From positions 1 through 38,856 of the forward strand of contig JACDZG010000066.1 in NCBI GenBank assembly GCA_013426805.1: a stretch of 38,856 nt of DNA. Reading direction: 5' to 3'. Source of the stretch: Chromatiaceae bacterium. Lineage in GTDB: Bacteria; Pseudomonadota; Gammaproteobacteria; Chromatiales; Chromatiaceae. The notes beneath the pieces are model-generated. The model worked only from the letters and a program-made list of their open reading frames with translations. It made no database searches and was not told where the DNA came from. A program made the position numbers and the translations under genes. Positions 1 through 7,421 of this stretch are shown piece after piece (the stretch's first letter is position 1; the number at the start of each line of letters is the position of its first letter).

Positions 1-1323
1 ATCAGGACCCTGGTCCGACAGCACCGGCCAGTCGCGGGCGAGGAAGGCCGCGGCCCGGTTGTCGAGAAAGCTATGGGTCAGCTCCGCCGCCAGGACCAGG
101 GCCAGCGGGTGGTCGGCGCAGCACTCGGCCATCGCGTCAAGCTGTGCCGGGGTGCCGTCGAGCCCGCGGGCTTCGAGCAGCGCGACCGACCCCGGGCGCG
201 GCAGTACACCGAGCCGGATCTCCCGAAAGTGCGGCTGGGACTCGATGAGCGAGTCCGGGATCGGCAGGCGCGAGCTTGCGAGACACACCGCCTGGCCCGG
301 TGCGCGGCCGAGCCCTTCGAGCAGTGCGGCGAGCCCTTGATCCTTGAGCCGGCCGTTGAGCTTGGGGTCTTCGGATGCCTGCTGGAGCGGCTCCAGCCCG
401 TCGAGCGCAAGCACGGTGGGTGCCTTGGCCGCGCACTCGGCGAGCAGGCGGCCCAGGTCGGCGTCTGAAGCGGTTTGCGCAGGGTTCTCGCCGAGCGCCG
501 CGAGCGCGCGCAGCAGAAAGGCGCGAGCGCTGACTGTCTGGTCGCGGCTCCCCTGTGAATAGAACGAATGGCCGACGAAGCGAGTGCCGGGCGGCCAGTC
601 GCGGCTGCCGAGCCACTGGCGGGTGAGCGCGGACTTGCCGACCCCGCCGGGGGCGACCCAGAGCAGGACGCCGCCCTGCGCGGTGCCGAGCTGGGTGTCC
701 ATGCGGGCGAGATCCGCGTCGCGGCCGAAGAGCCGGGGCGTGACGCCGGGGAGCTCGGCGAGCAGGGCGGCGAGTGCGTCCCGGGTGCGGTCGGTCGGCG
801 CGGCGGGGGCTGGGGCGCGGGGGCACAGGCCGTGTTTCTTGCGATGCTCCTCCAGGACTTGGCGGATCTCGCGCACCACCAGGGTGTAGGCCTTGGAGCG
901 CGGGGTGTAGGCAACGATGGGCTTGCCGTCGCGCGGGACCATCTGGCGCTCCGCAATGGCGGGGAGTGACTCCCAGAGACAGTGGTCGGCCAGCACGAAC
1001 AGCAGCAGCACGCCCTCCTCGCGCTGGCGGCGCAGGAAGGCCGCAAGCTCGGTGTCCATGCAGAACCCGGAGGCAAGAAAATCCGCGCAGACCACGAACA
1101 GCGCGGCATCCGCCCGCACGATGGCCGCTTCGATCTCCGCCCGCCACGGCGCCCCGGGCCGGATGGCGCGGTCGGTCCAGGTGGAGATCAGCGTTCCCTC
1201 CAACACGCTGAAATGCGTGCGCAGCCGGTCCTTGACCGCCTCGCGCTTGTGCGAGTAGCTGATGAATAGCTCAAACGGGCGCGCGTGGTCGCGCTCACTC
1301 TGGTCCCATGCGTCGGCGGGCAT
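1..1323 (-). CDS. TIR-STAND (NB-ARC-like) NTPase, C-terminus beyond the window
   Basis: The frame is open from an ATG at 1323 to the window edge, giving 441 residues of a longer protein. Residues 17-140 form a TIR domain: it begins FELFISYSHK, has W.D..I.PG..W near 49-60, and carries SGFCMDTEL at 85-93, where Glu92 sits at the position of the TIR NADase catalytic glutamate. A STAND-type NTPase follows, with a P-loop APGGVGKS at 224-231, a Walker B strand TVLALDGLEP at 303-312, an SSR sensor at 350-352 and an HPLAL motif at 405-409 resembling NB-ARC GLPL. Bacterial TIR-STAND proteins are commonly anti-phage sensors whose C-terminal repeats recognise the trigger; that part lies outside the window. 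The role in defence is inference. No strong ribosome site is visible before the ATG. Confidence 0.85.
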   Translation of the reverse strand, partial: MPADAWDQSERDHARPFELFISYSHKREAVKDRLRTHFSVLEGTLISTWTDRAIRPGAPWRAEIEAAIVRADAALFVVCADFLASGFCMDTELAAFLRRQREEGVLLLFVLADHCLWESLPAIAERQMVPRDGKPIVAYTPRSKAYTLVVREIRQVLEEHRKKHGLCPRAPAPAAPTDRTRDALAALLAELPGVTPRLFGRDADLARMDTQLGTAQGGVLLWVAPGGVGKSALTRQWLGSRDWPPGTRFVGHSFYSQGSRDQTVSARAFLLRALAALGENPAQTASDADLGRLLAECAAKAPTVLALDGLEPLQQASEDPKLNGRLKDQGLAALLEGLGRAPGQAVCLASSRLPIPDSLIESQPHFREIRLGVLPRPGSVALLEARGLDGTPAQLDAMAECCADHPLALVLAAELTHSFLDNRAAAFLARDWPVLSDQGPD

Positions 1324-1394
1324 CGTTTTCGGTATCCGTGGCTGCCTCGATACCGGGCGTTTTATCCGGGATGCGGCCGGTTTGCAATCCGATC

Positions 1395-1417
1395 CGCGCA
1401 CGGGGCCGCCGTGCGCG
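1395..1417. terminator. Perfect 9-bp inverted repeat between the ATPase-nuclease and TIR-STAND genes
   Basis: CGCGCACGG (1395-1403) pairs exactly with CCGTGCGCG (1409-1417) around a five-base loop. It lies in the 140-bp gap between two minus-strand genes, so a transcript leaving the upstream gene would fold it. No T-run follows on either strand. It could be a terminator, an attenuator or a mere repeat. Confidence 0.4.
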
Positions 1418-1463
1418 AAGCGAAGCCCAACCCGACGCCCCAGGCATCCCGCCCCGCGTCGGC

Positions 1464-3020
1464 TCAGGCCGGCGCCAGGGTCTCGACCTCGAAGCCGACC
1501 AGGGTCCGCCGCTCACGGCTGAATTCGATGCCGATCAGATGGATCGGCAGGCCCAGCGCGCGGTATTTGTCGGCATAGCCGCGGTCTTTGAGTTGTTGCA
1601 GCGCCCGGCCCTCGGGCGCGAGTTCCACCACCTTGAACTCGAACAGCCAGACCTGGGCGTTGAAGCGCAGTGTCAGGTCAATGCGCCCGTGTGAGGTGGC
1701 ATCCTCGGGGGTCAGGTCCAGGCCCAGGGCGGCGATGTGGCTGTAGAAGACGCTGGCATAGAAACCCTCGTAACGGGCGATGGGGTTGTTATCGTGCCAC
1801 TGGTGGGGGATGGCGTCGAACAGGGCCTGCACATGGGCGCGCAGGGCCGCGAAATCGCCGGCGACCAGGGTGTCGTAGAGCCGGCTCTGCGCCCGCTCGG
1901 CCGCCATGGGGTCGCCCATCAGACCCTTGAGCAGGGCGTCGTTAAGGGCGGTCTGCACTTCCAGGTTGGGGTAGCCCAGGGTGTGCTCAATGCGCGCCCC
2001 GGTGCGTCGGGAGCCGTGGAAGGTCAGGTAACCGGTCTGCCACAGCAGGGCCTCGGGGGCGATGTGTTCCACGTCGAAGGCCGACAACAGGGCCTCGGAA
2101 CTGTGCAGCCGGGCCAGGTCCGGGGTGAAGAAGCCGCGCGCGGTGAGCAGATCGACCAGCAAGGTCGGCGTACCGGTCTCGAACCAAAACGCGCGAAACT
2201 CGCGCTTCGCAAAGAGCAACAGCAGGTCAAAGGGGTTATAGACCGCCTCCCCGGTCCAGTTGTAACCGTTGTACCAGCGGCGTACCTCGGCCCGGTCGAG
2301 CCCCGGGAGTTCCGGCGCGAAGACCTGATCCACATCCGCCTCGGTGTAGCCGCACAGGGCCGAATAGCGGGCATCGACGGTAATATCATTGAGATTGTTG
2401 AGCCCGGAGAAGATGCTCACCTTACTGAACTTGCTGACCCCGGTCAGAAAGGCAAAGCGCAGGTGCGCGTCGGCGCCCTTGATGACCGAGTACAGATTGC
2501 GCAACCCATCGCGCATGGCCCGGGCGGTGTCGGGGTCGGTGAGATTGTCCAGGATCGGCTTGTCGTACTCGTCCACCAGGACCACGACCCGCTGGCCCTG
2601 CCGGGCCTGCGCCTGGCGGATCAGGTCGCCGAAGGTGCCGGCCACATCAAGCCCCGGGTGCAGGGTCAGGTCCAGTGCCTCGGCGTTGATGCGCAGCAGG
2701 TCGTCGATCCGGGCGTCGAGCCCCGCGCGGCTGTGCAGCACGCCTTCGGCGAAGCTGAGCCGGATGACCGGAAAGCGCACCGACCAATCCCAGTGCGGAT
2801 GGATCGAAAGCCCCCGAAACAGCGGCTCGTTGCCGGCGAAGACCTCGGCAATAGTGTCGAGCAACAGGGACTTGCCGAAGCGCCGTGGGCGGGAGAGGAA
2901 ATACTGGCTGCCCTCGGTGATCAGCGCCCGGATAAAGCCGGTCTTATCGACGTAATAGCAGTCGTCCTCGCGGATCTTGGTGAAGGTCTGGATGCCGATC
3001 GGCAGCTTGCGGGTCTTCAT
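1464..3020 (-). CDS. AAA-ATPase-like protein with C-terminal PD-(D/E)XK nuclease domain (DUF1703 family)
   Basis: This is a 518-residue protein. The N-terminus has the family signature IGIQTFTKIREDDCYYVDKT. A P-loop variant SRPRRFGKSLLL lies at about 43-54, a Walker B strand VVVLVDEYDKPI at about 145-156, and the conserved LTGVSKFSKVSIFSGLNNL block near 195-213. The C-terminal quarter contains a PD-(D/E)XK core, GRIDLTL followed by WLFEFKV. The pair corresponds to the AAA-ATPase_like and PDDEXK_9 families. Members are multicopy in many Chromatiaceae and Bacteroidetes, and their function is not established; suggestions include mobile-element or defence functions. The gene stands between arsRDA and the TIR-STAND gene on the same strand, with 209 bp upstream holding no recognisable gene. 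Confidence 0.9.
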   Translation of the reverse strand: MKTRKLPIGIQTFTKIREDDCYYVDKTGFIRALITEGSQYFLSRPRRFGKSLLLDTIAEVFAGNEPLFRGLSIHPHWDWSVRFPVIRLSFAEGVLHSRAGLDARIDDLLRINAEALDLTLHPGLDVAGTFGDLIRQAQARQGQRVVVLVDEYDKPILDNLTDPDTARAMRDGLRNLYSVIKGADAHLRFAFLTGVSKFSKVSIFSGLNNLNDITVDARYSALCGYTEADVDQVFAPELPGLDRAEVRRWYNGYNWTGEAVYNPFDLLLLFAKREFRAFWFETGTPTLLVDLLTARGFFTPDLARLHSSEALLSAFDVEHIAPEALLWQTGYLTFHGSRRTGARIEHTLGYPNLEVQTALNDALLKGLMGDPMAAERAQSRLYDTLVAGDFAALRAHVQALFDAIPHQWHDNNPIARYEGFYASVFYSHIAALGLDLTPEDATSHGRIDLTLRFNAQVWLFEFKVVELAPEGRALQQLKDRGYADKYRALGLPIHLIGIEFSRERRTLVGFEVETLAPA

Positions 3021-3229
3021 GGTCGGTCTCGGCGACGGGCGATGCGGCCACGATGCCGCCGGGGCCTGCCTCGGTCAAGCTCCGGGTCAGGCGGGCCGCA
3101 CCCGTCACCGGTCCGCCGCGGGCGAGGCCGCCTGGCGGATCAGTCAGGCGCGCAACGCGCGCTCATGCCGGCCCCAGGCGGTCATCAGGCAGATCACACG
3201 CGACTCATGGTTTGGCCAAAGGGGTTCGT

Positions 3230-4978
3230 CTATTGGGTCAACTGGGCGAGCCCGGCAACCCCCACCGGTGCCTCCGGCAGCCACGGGACCAGCGCACAAT
3301 GAGGGCTGAGCTGGTCGGCGACCCGGCGAATGAAGGGGACCTCCGCGGCGCCGCGTTCGCGCAACAGCGGGTGCCGAGTACCGCTCGCCAGCAGGCTCTG
3401 GTTGATTACCCAGGCGAAGGGCGCGATGCCGGCCCGGTCCAGGTCCACTTGCAGGCGTTCCGCCTCATGCACCGGCGTCGCCTCCGCCAGGGTCACGATG
3501 AGCACGCGCGTGAGCGCGGGGTCACGCAGCCGCGGCAGCAGTTGCCGCACCGCCTCGGGCATCTCGCCCTGGGTCCGCGAGACCTCCCGATGGTAGGCCT
3601 CGGCGGCATCCAGCAGCAGGATGGTGTGCCCGGTAGGGGCGGTATCGAGCACGACGAAGCCCTCCTGGCCAGCGTCCACGGCACGGGCGAAGGCGCGGAA
3701 GACGGCGATCTCTTCGGTGCAGGGGGAGCGGAGATCCTCCTCCAGCATCGCCAGGCCATTGGCATCCAAGTCCGGGCCGGCCTTGGCGAGCACCTCGGCC
3801 TGATAGGCGGCGACCTCGGCCGCGGGATCGATGCGGCCGACGTGCAGACCGGGGACGGACGCCCCGATGGCCGCGGCGACATGCGCGGCCGGATCGGTGG
3901 TCGATAACTGCACCGCATGACCGCGCCGGGCGAGCGCGACGGCGATAGCCGCCGCCACGGTGGTCTTGCCCACCCCGCCCTTGCCCATGGTCAGGATGAC
4001 GCCCCGCCCCGCCTGGGCAAGTGCGTCGACCAGCATCGACAGTCGGGCCGGCAGTGCCGTATCGGCCTCAACCGTCTCGACGCGCGACCCGGCTTGCTCA
4101 GGATGCGCCATCAGGCGCAGGGCGCTGAGACCAACAGTCCCCAGGGCCAGCAGCGGGGTACTGGTGACCGGCAACCGGGCCAGGCCGTCCGGCATCCCGG
4201 CCAGGGCCTCGGCACCACGCGTCATCATCGCCGCGGCAATGGCGTCATCGGTCGGGGCGACGGCCAGGACGCCATTCAGCGCCAGTTGCAGGTTGCTCAC
4301 GCCGAGTGCCGCGAGTTCCTCGCGGGTGCGCTCGGCCTCGCGCAGGGCGGAGGCGTCCGGCCGGCTGACCAACACCACCGAGGTTTGCGCCGGGTCGGCG
4401 AGTTGGGCGACAGTCGCGGCGTAGAGTGCCTTCTGCTTCTCCAGTCCAGCCAGCGGACCGAGACAGGAGGCGCCGCCGGTGGCTGAGTCGATGAACTCGC
4501 TCCAGGCCGAGGGCAGGGTCAGCAGGCGCAGGGTATGACCGGTGGGGGCGGTGTCGAAGATGACGTGGTCGAACTGAACCGTCGCGGCGGGCTCACCCAG
4601 CAGTTTGGAGAACGCGTCGAAGGCGGCAATCTCCACCGTACAGGCGCCGGAGAACTGTTCCTCCATGCTGGCGATGGCGGCGGCGGGCAGGATACCGCGG
4701 TAGGGCGCGACCATCCGCTCGCGGTAGTCGTGGGCCGCGGCCTCGGGGTCGATGTTGAGCGCACAGAGCCCCGGCATGCCGGGGATGGCCGTCGGGGTTT
4801 GACCCAAGGCCACGCCCAGGACCTCATCGAGATTGGACGCCGGATCCGTGCTGACGATCAGCACGCGCCGCCCGGCATCAGCCAGTGCGAGACCGGTGGC
4901 GCAGGAGAGCGAGGTCTTGCCCACCCCGCCCTTGCCGGTAAAAAAGAGGTGACGGGTGTCCGCGGCGGGGATGGCCAT
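3230..4978 (-). CDS. arsA: Arsenite-stimulated efflux ATPase ArsA
   Basis: The 582-residue protein has the two-domain ArsA layout. The first P-loop is TGKGGVGKTS at about 14-23 and the second GKGGVGKTTV at about 332-341; each half has its own DTAPTGHT signature (about 142 and 460). The metalloid-binding cysteines are in place: Cys113 (SGACTVE), Cys172 (GASCLG) and Cys420 (RSPCTEE), matching E. coli Cys113, Cys172 and Cys422. In characterised systems ArsA hydrolyses ATP to drive As(III)/Sb(III) export through ArsB or a related permease and receives the metalloid from ArsD. The ATG at 4978 overlaps the arsD stop by one base (TGATG), which fixes the start; the frame stays open further upstream but only as a shadow of arsD. 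No arsB, ACR3 or arsC gene follows; the next gene is unrelated. Confidence 0.95.
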   Translation of the reverse strand: MAIPAADTRHLFFTGKGGVGKTSLSCATGLALADAGRRVLIVSTDPASNLDEVLGVALGQTPTAIPGMPGLCALNIDPEAAAHDYRERMVAPYRGILPAAAIASMEEQFSGACTVEIAAFDAFSKLLGEPAATVQFDHVIFDTAPTGHTLRLLTLPSAWSEFIDSATGGASCLGPLAGLEKQKALYAATVAQLADPAQTSVVLVSRPDASALREAERTREELAALGVSNLQLALNGVLAVAPTDDAIAAAMMTRGAEALAGMPDGLARLPVTSTPLLALGTVGLSALRLMAHPEQAGSRVETVEADTALPARLSMLVDALAQAGRGVILTMGKGGVGKTTVAAAIAVALARRGHAVQLSTTDPAAHVAAAIGASVPGLHVGRIDPAAEVAAYQAEVLAKAGPDLDANGLAMLEEDLRSPCTEEIAVFRAFARAVDAGQEGFVVLDTAPTGHTILLLDAAEAYHREVSRTQGEMPEAVRQLLPRLRDPALTRVLIVTLAEATPVHEAERLQVDLDRAGIAPFAWVINQSLLASGTRHPLLRERGAAEVPFIRRVADQLSPHCALVPWLPEAPVGVAGLAQLTQ

Positions 4979-5361
4979 CAGCAGCATCCACTGTCGGGCG
5001 TGCAGCAGCCGGAGCCGACCTGGACGGGGAACGGGCCTGGGACTGCCGGGGCAGCCGCCGGGGTCACTCCCAGCTTCTGCACCAACTGGGCACGCGAGAG
5101 ATAGGCGCCGGTGGCGACCACGCGCCCATCGACCAGCGTCACCGGCAAACGCTCCATCCCCGCCTCCAGTTCCTTGAGCACCGCGGGATTCGCGGCGAAC
5201 GCCTGCGGCTCCTGCGACAGGTTGTGCCGACTGACCTCGATCCCCTGCCCGGTCAGCCATTGCAGATCGGAATTGAACTGCACCAGCACGGGGTCGACCT
5301 CGACGCTGCAGACACCGGTCGAGCAACACATGGCGGAATCATAGATTTCAAGCGTTTTCAT
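4978..5361 (-). CDS. arsD: Arsenic metallochaperone ArsD
   Basis: The product is 127 residues from the ATG at 5361. This start puts cysteines at 12, 13 and 18, exactly the metalloid-binding triad of E. coli ArsD. A GTG nine bases upstream (5370) overlaps the arsR stop and is possible, but would shift that numbering. Two more vicinal pairs, Cys119-Cys120 and Cys126-Cys127, close the protein, as in plasmid R773 ArsD. ArsD binds As(III) and hands it to ArsA, raising ArsA affinity; it may also act as a weak co-repressor. The gene is coupled to arsR upstream and arsA downstream, so the three form one operon. Confidence 0.93.
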   Translation of the reverse strand: MKTLEIYDSAMCCSTGVCSVEVDPVLVQFNSDLQWLTGQGIEVSRHNLSQEPQAFAANPAVLKELEAGMERLPVTLVDGRVVATGAYLSRAQLVQKLGVTPAAAPAVPGPFPVQVGSGCCTPDSGCC

Positions 5362-5366
5362 GAGGA

Positions 5367-5678
5367 TCACTTCTTCGGCAGGCAGCGGTCGAGACCGCCG
5401 CCACAGCAGTTTTCGGTCAGAAAGGCCACGAGGGCCTGGATCGCGGCCATCTCGGCCCGGTAGCGGACGAACCGGCCCTCCTGGACCGTGCTCACCAGCC
5501 CGGCCTGCGCCAGGGTCTTGAGGTGAAACGACAGGGTCGGCGCCGGCAGGCCGAGGTGCTCGCCGATCACCCCTGCCGTCAGCCCCGCGGGGCCGTTCTG
5601 TACCAGCAGGCGGAAGACGGCCAGGCGGCTGTCTTGGGCCAGGGCAGCGAGGGCGGAGACGGCGGTTTTACTTTTCAT
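5367..5678 (-). CDS. arsR: ArsR-family arsenic-responsive repressor
   Basis: A winged-helix repressor of 103 residues from the ATG at 5678; a TTG at 5720 would add 14 residues encoded by the operator region and is less likely. The helix-turn-helix LPAPTLSFHLKTLAQAGLV lies at about 44-62. The ELCVCDL metal site of the E. coli type is absent. Instead a C-terminal cysteine group, Cys91-Cys92 and Cys99 (ENCCGGGLDRC), resembles the As(III) site described for Acidithiobacillus ferrooxidans ArsR. The stop overlaps the region before arsD. It presumably represses its own operon until As(III) binds. The assignment is firm; the type of inducer site is inferred from cysteine positions. Confidence 0.92.
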   Translation of the reverse strand: MKSKTAVSALAALAQDSRLAVFRLLVQNGPAGLTAGVIGEHLGLPAPTLSFHLKTLAQAGLVSTVQEGRFVRYRAEMAAIQALVAFLTENCCGGGLDRCLPKK

Positions 5679-5682
5679 GCTT

Positions 5683-5704
5683 CCAAATTTATCGAAATAT
5701 TTGG
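5683..5704. promoter_or_regulatory. Candidate ArsR operator upstream of arsRDA
   Basis: An AT-rich imperfect palindrome with perfect six-base ends (CCAAAT and ATTTGG) around a ten-base centre lies five bases before the arsR ATG. It is the only AT-rich block in this GC-rich stretch. Its size and place fit an autoregulatory ArsR operator that would cover the ribosome-binding region or the promoter. No footprint data can be inferred from sequence alone. Confidence 0.5.
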
Positions 5705-5746
5705 GGGAAGGCAACAGCAACCAGCAGGATCGTTCCGGCTCCTGAG

Positions 5747-6079
5747 TTAGCGAACCTCGATAACGGTCTTTCCTTCTTCAAGGAGTTGCCTCAGACTCGG
5801 AAGCAAAGCGCCGAAAGCCGCTAACAAGACGGACTTCCGACAATTCCCGGTTCTGACCCAGACCACTTGCGGTGCCGTTGCACCTTCACGATCAGCCATC
5901 AAGGCGAAATCCTGATCTTTCGTAACGATGACGAGTCGTTCGCATTTCGCTAGCCGCCAGATCTCAGAATCATCGCTCGCATCCATCCCGATATCGGAAA
6001 CATGACGACAAGCAAACCCCTGAGCGGCGAGGAACCGTGCCAATGCTGCGGGCAACTGATTATCGACCAGCAACCTCAT
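5747..6079 (-). CDS. DUF5615 PIN-like toxin
   Basis: The protein is 110 residues. The N-terminus MRLLVDNQLP and the segment VTKDQDFALMADREGA give the acidic residues typical of DUF5615 PIN-like proteins, a probable RNase fold. The ATG overlaps the end of the DUF433 gene by four bases, so the two are translationally coupled, as is usual for this family of type II toxin-antitoxin pairs. The ribonuclease activity is inferred from the family. Base composition here is distinctly less GC-rich than in the ars operon upstream, suggesting a separate acquisition. Confidence 0.85.
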   Translation of the reverse strand: MRLLVDNQLPAALARFLAAQGFACRHVSDIGMDASDDSEIWRLAKCERLVIVTKDQDFALMADREGATAPQVVWVRTGNCRKSVLLAAFGALLPSLRQLLEEGKTVIEVR

Positions 6080-6306
6080 GCCGCGATCAAGATCGGGTGT
6101 TGGGTCTGAACGGCAGCATATTCCAGGGCCGCAAAAATATCCTCCTCTTCCAGAAACGGATAATCTTCAAGAATCTCAGTGTGCGATGCCCCTGCACTGA
6201 GGAGACTGAGAATATCGCTCACGCGGATGCGGTAGCCGCGGATACACGGGCTCCCACCGCATTTACCGGGCTCCAGAGTGATGCGTGCGAGTCGTTGCGG
6301 GTTCAT
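6076..6306 (-). CDS. DUF433 antitoxin
   Basis: This 76-residue protein matches DUF433 along its whole length: RITLEPGKCGGSPCIRGYRI at the start, then the RVSDILSLLSAG and ILEDYPFLEEEDIFAAL segments. The ATG at 6306 is chosen because the family begins here and a GAGG ribosome site lies eight bases upstream; an in-frame start at 6363 would add 19 unrelated residues. DUF433 proteins carry a small DNA-binding fold and pair with DUF5615 or similar PIN-like toxins. It precedes and overlaps the toxin gene. Confidence 0.87.
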   Translation of the reverse strand: MNPQRLARITLEPGKCGGSPCIRGYRIRVSDILSLLSAGASHTEILEDYPFLEEEDIFAALEYAAVQTQHPILIAA

Positions 6307-6310
6307 AGCG

Positions 6311-7084
6311 TCATCCTCGACGGTGAAGTTTATACTTGATCGGGACGAGATCGAATTCACCAAGAAGTTCGTGGAGGTTGAGGTCCGTGATCTCTGTCAC
6401 TTGTTCTTGCGCATTGAATCTTACAATAACGACAGACGACGCCATCTCATGGTCCTTGAGAAACGCCAGTTGACCCGAAGATATGTAAACATTGGGGCCG
6501 TCCTCAGCCTTGGTCGTTTTTACTTCAAGGTAGTGGTCTGCGTATCCCGTTCCGTTTCTCCGTACGGTCTTGATGTCATAGGGGCACTGGGGTACTGCCT
6601 GTGAGACCCACTCCACCGCGCCCGGTCCAAGACCCAGAACTCTGGCTTTGTCAACCTCGCGATCAAAAATTACCTGCTCCCCCAGAAAACCAATTTCCTG
6701 ATCGGGGGCGGGTATCTCGCCGCCGCGATCTTCGGGTCGATTCCCCGATTCGTTCGGCTGTTGGATCAGATCCAAACCATAATACGCAGCAATATTTTGC
6801 AATACGCGTATTTCTCGTTCGATCACGAATCTAGCAGGCCCCGCTGCATCCTGAAGTGCAGCCATAGCGCCATTGTAGGCGTCTTGCAAGATGTTCTGCG
6901 CGTAATTGATGGGATCCAGATTCCTCAGGCCGTAACCAAAACGGCCACGGGGGATATGTCTGTTAGCCTGCGTGTCGTAAGGCACAGGCGGCAAAAATAG
7001 TGTTGAATACTCAGCCCGAGCTTCGGCATGAAAATTTATCGTGCCGATTCCAGGGATATCCGGAGCATCTTTTCGCGGTATGCC
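6311..7084 (-). CDS. DUF3883 nuclease-like protein, C-terminal portion of a gene split by a frameshift
   Basis: The frame is open from the slippery site at 7084 to the stop at 6311 and gives about 257 residues. The section usually called from a TTG at 6994 (227 residues) is only its downstream part, since protein-like sequence continues upstream (GIPRKDAPDIPGIG, then FLPPVPYDTQAN). The C-terminal domain has DUF3883 features related to PD-(D/E)XK nucleases: GFLGEQ, CPYDIKT, HYLEVKTTK and SSGQLAFLK supply E, D, E-x-K and Q. The region before it (GRFGYGLRNLDPINYAQNIL) looks helical. DUF3883 occurs in defence-associated and modification-dependent restriction proteins, but this protein's function is unknown. 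The full-length product would need a -1 shift from the upstream frame. Confidence 0.75.
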   Translation of the reverse strand, partial: GIPRKDAPDIPGIGTINFHAEARAEYSTLFLPPVPYDTQANRHIPRGRFGYGLRNLDPINYAQNILQDAYNGAMAALQDAAGPARFVIEREIRVLQNIAAYYGLDLIQQPNESGNRPEDRGGEIPAPDQEIGFLGEQVIFDREVDKARVLGLGPGAVEWVSQAVPQCPYDIKTVRRNGTGYADHYLEVKTTKAEDGPNVYISSGQLAFLKDHEMASSVVIVRFNAQEQVTEITDLNLHELLGEFDLVPIKYKLHRRG

Positions 7085-7419
7085 TTTTTTACCGAAGATG
7101 CGTGCTCGACCGTGAACCCCAACGATTGAGGCTGCATATCGGGGTCTTTCTTGTATGTGAACGAAAAAATCACGAACTCGTCATTGAGTCGATCTATACC
7201 CGGTCTGCAGGTTGATGGGAGGTAGATGCGAACAGGACCCGACTCGGGAATACTAAAATTAAGGCATTCATGAAAGCCATTGCCGCCTTTCTTTTCTTCC
7301 TTAAATCGCGCGAGATATTCCGCATGCTCTGCCGCTGTGGCGGGGCGAGAATATTTCAGGTAACACGGAAGATCGTTACGATGATCGAAGTGTATCTTTA
7401 TCGCGATAAAATGTGGCAT
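7036..7419 (-). CDS. N-terminal portion of the split DUF3883-type protein
   Basis: The 127-residue frame starts at the ATG at 7419 (MPHFIAIKIHFDHRNDLPCY) and stops at 7036. I do not recognise a named domain. Residues 1-110 look like a compact soluble domain, with ECLNFSIPESGPVRIYLP and EFVIFSFTYKKDPD. After Lys112 the reading becomes unlike protein (AYREKMLRISLESAR), while the -1 frame becomes protein-like. The switch point is codons 110-112, GTA AAA AAG, which contains an in-phase A AAA AAG heptamer. The 127-residue form may be the normal termination product, as in dnaX, or the gene may simply have lost one A. Confidence 0.65.
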   Translation of the reverse strand: MPHFIAIKIHFDHRNDLPCYLKYSRPATAAEHAEYLARFKEEKKGGNGFHECLNFSIPESGPVRIYLPSTCRPGIDRLNDEFVIFSFTYKKDPDMQPQSLGFTVEHASSVKKAYREKMLRISLESAR

Positions 7420-7421
7420 TG

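Noticed and set aside
78-1147. Two long minus-strand frames (78-1109 and 137-1147)
   Set aside because: Both are Arg/Pro/Ser-rich shadows of the TIR-STAND gene, whose true frame runs off the window edge.
1737-3302. 521-codon open frame on the plus strand
   Set aside because: It is antisense to the ATPase-nuclease gene, has no domain, and arises from strong GC bias at third codon positions.
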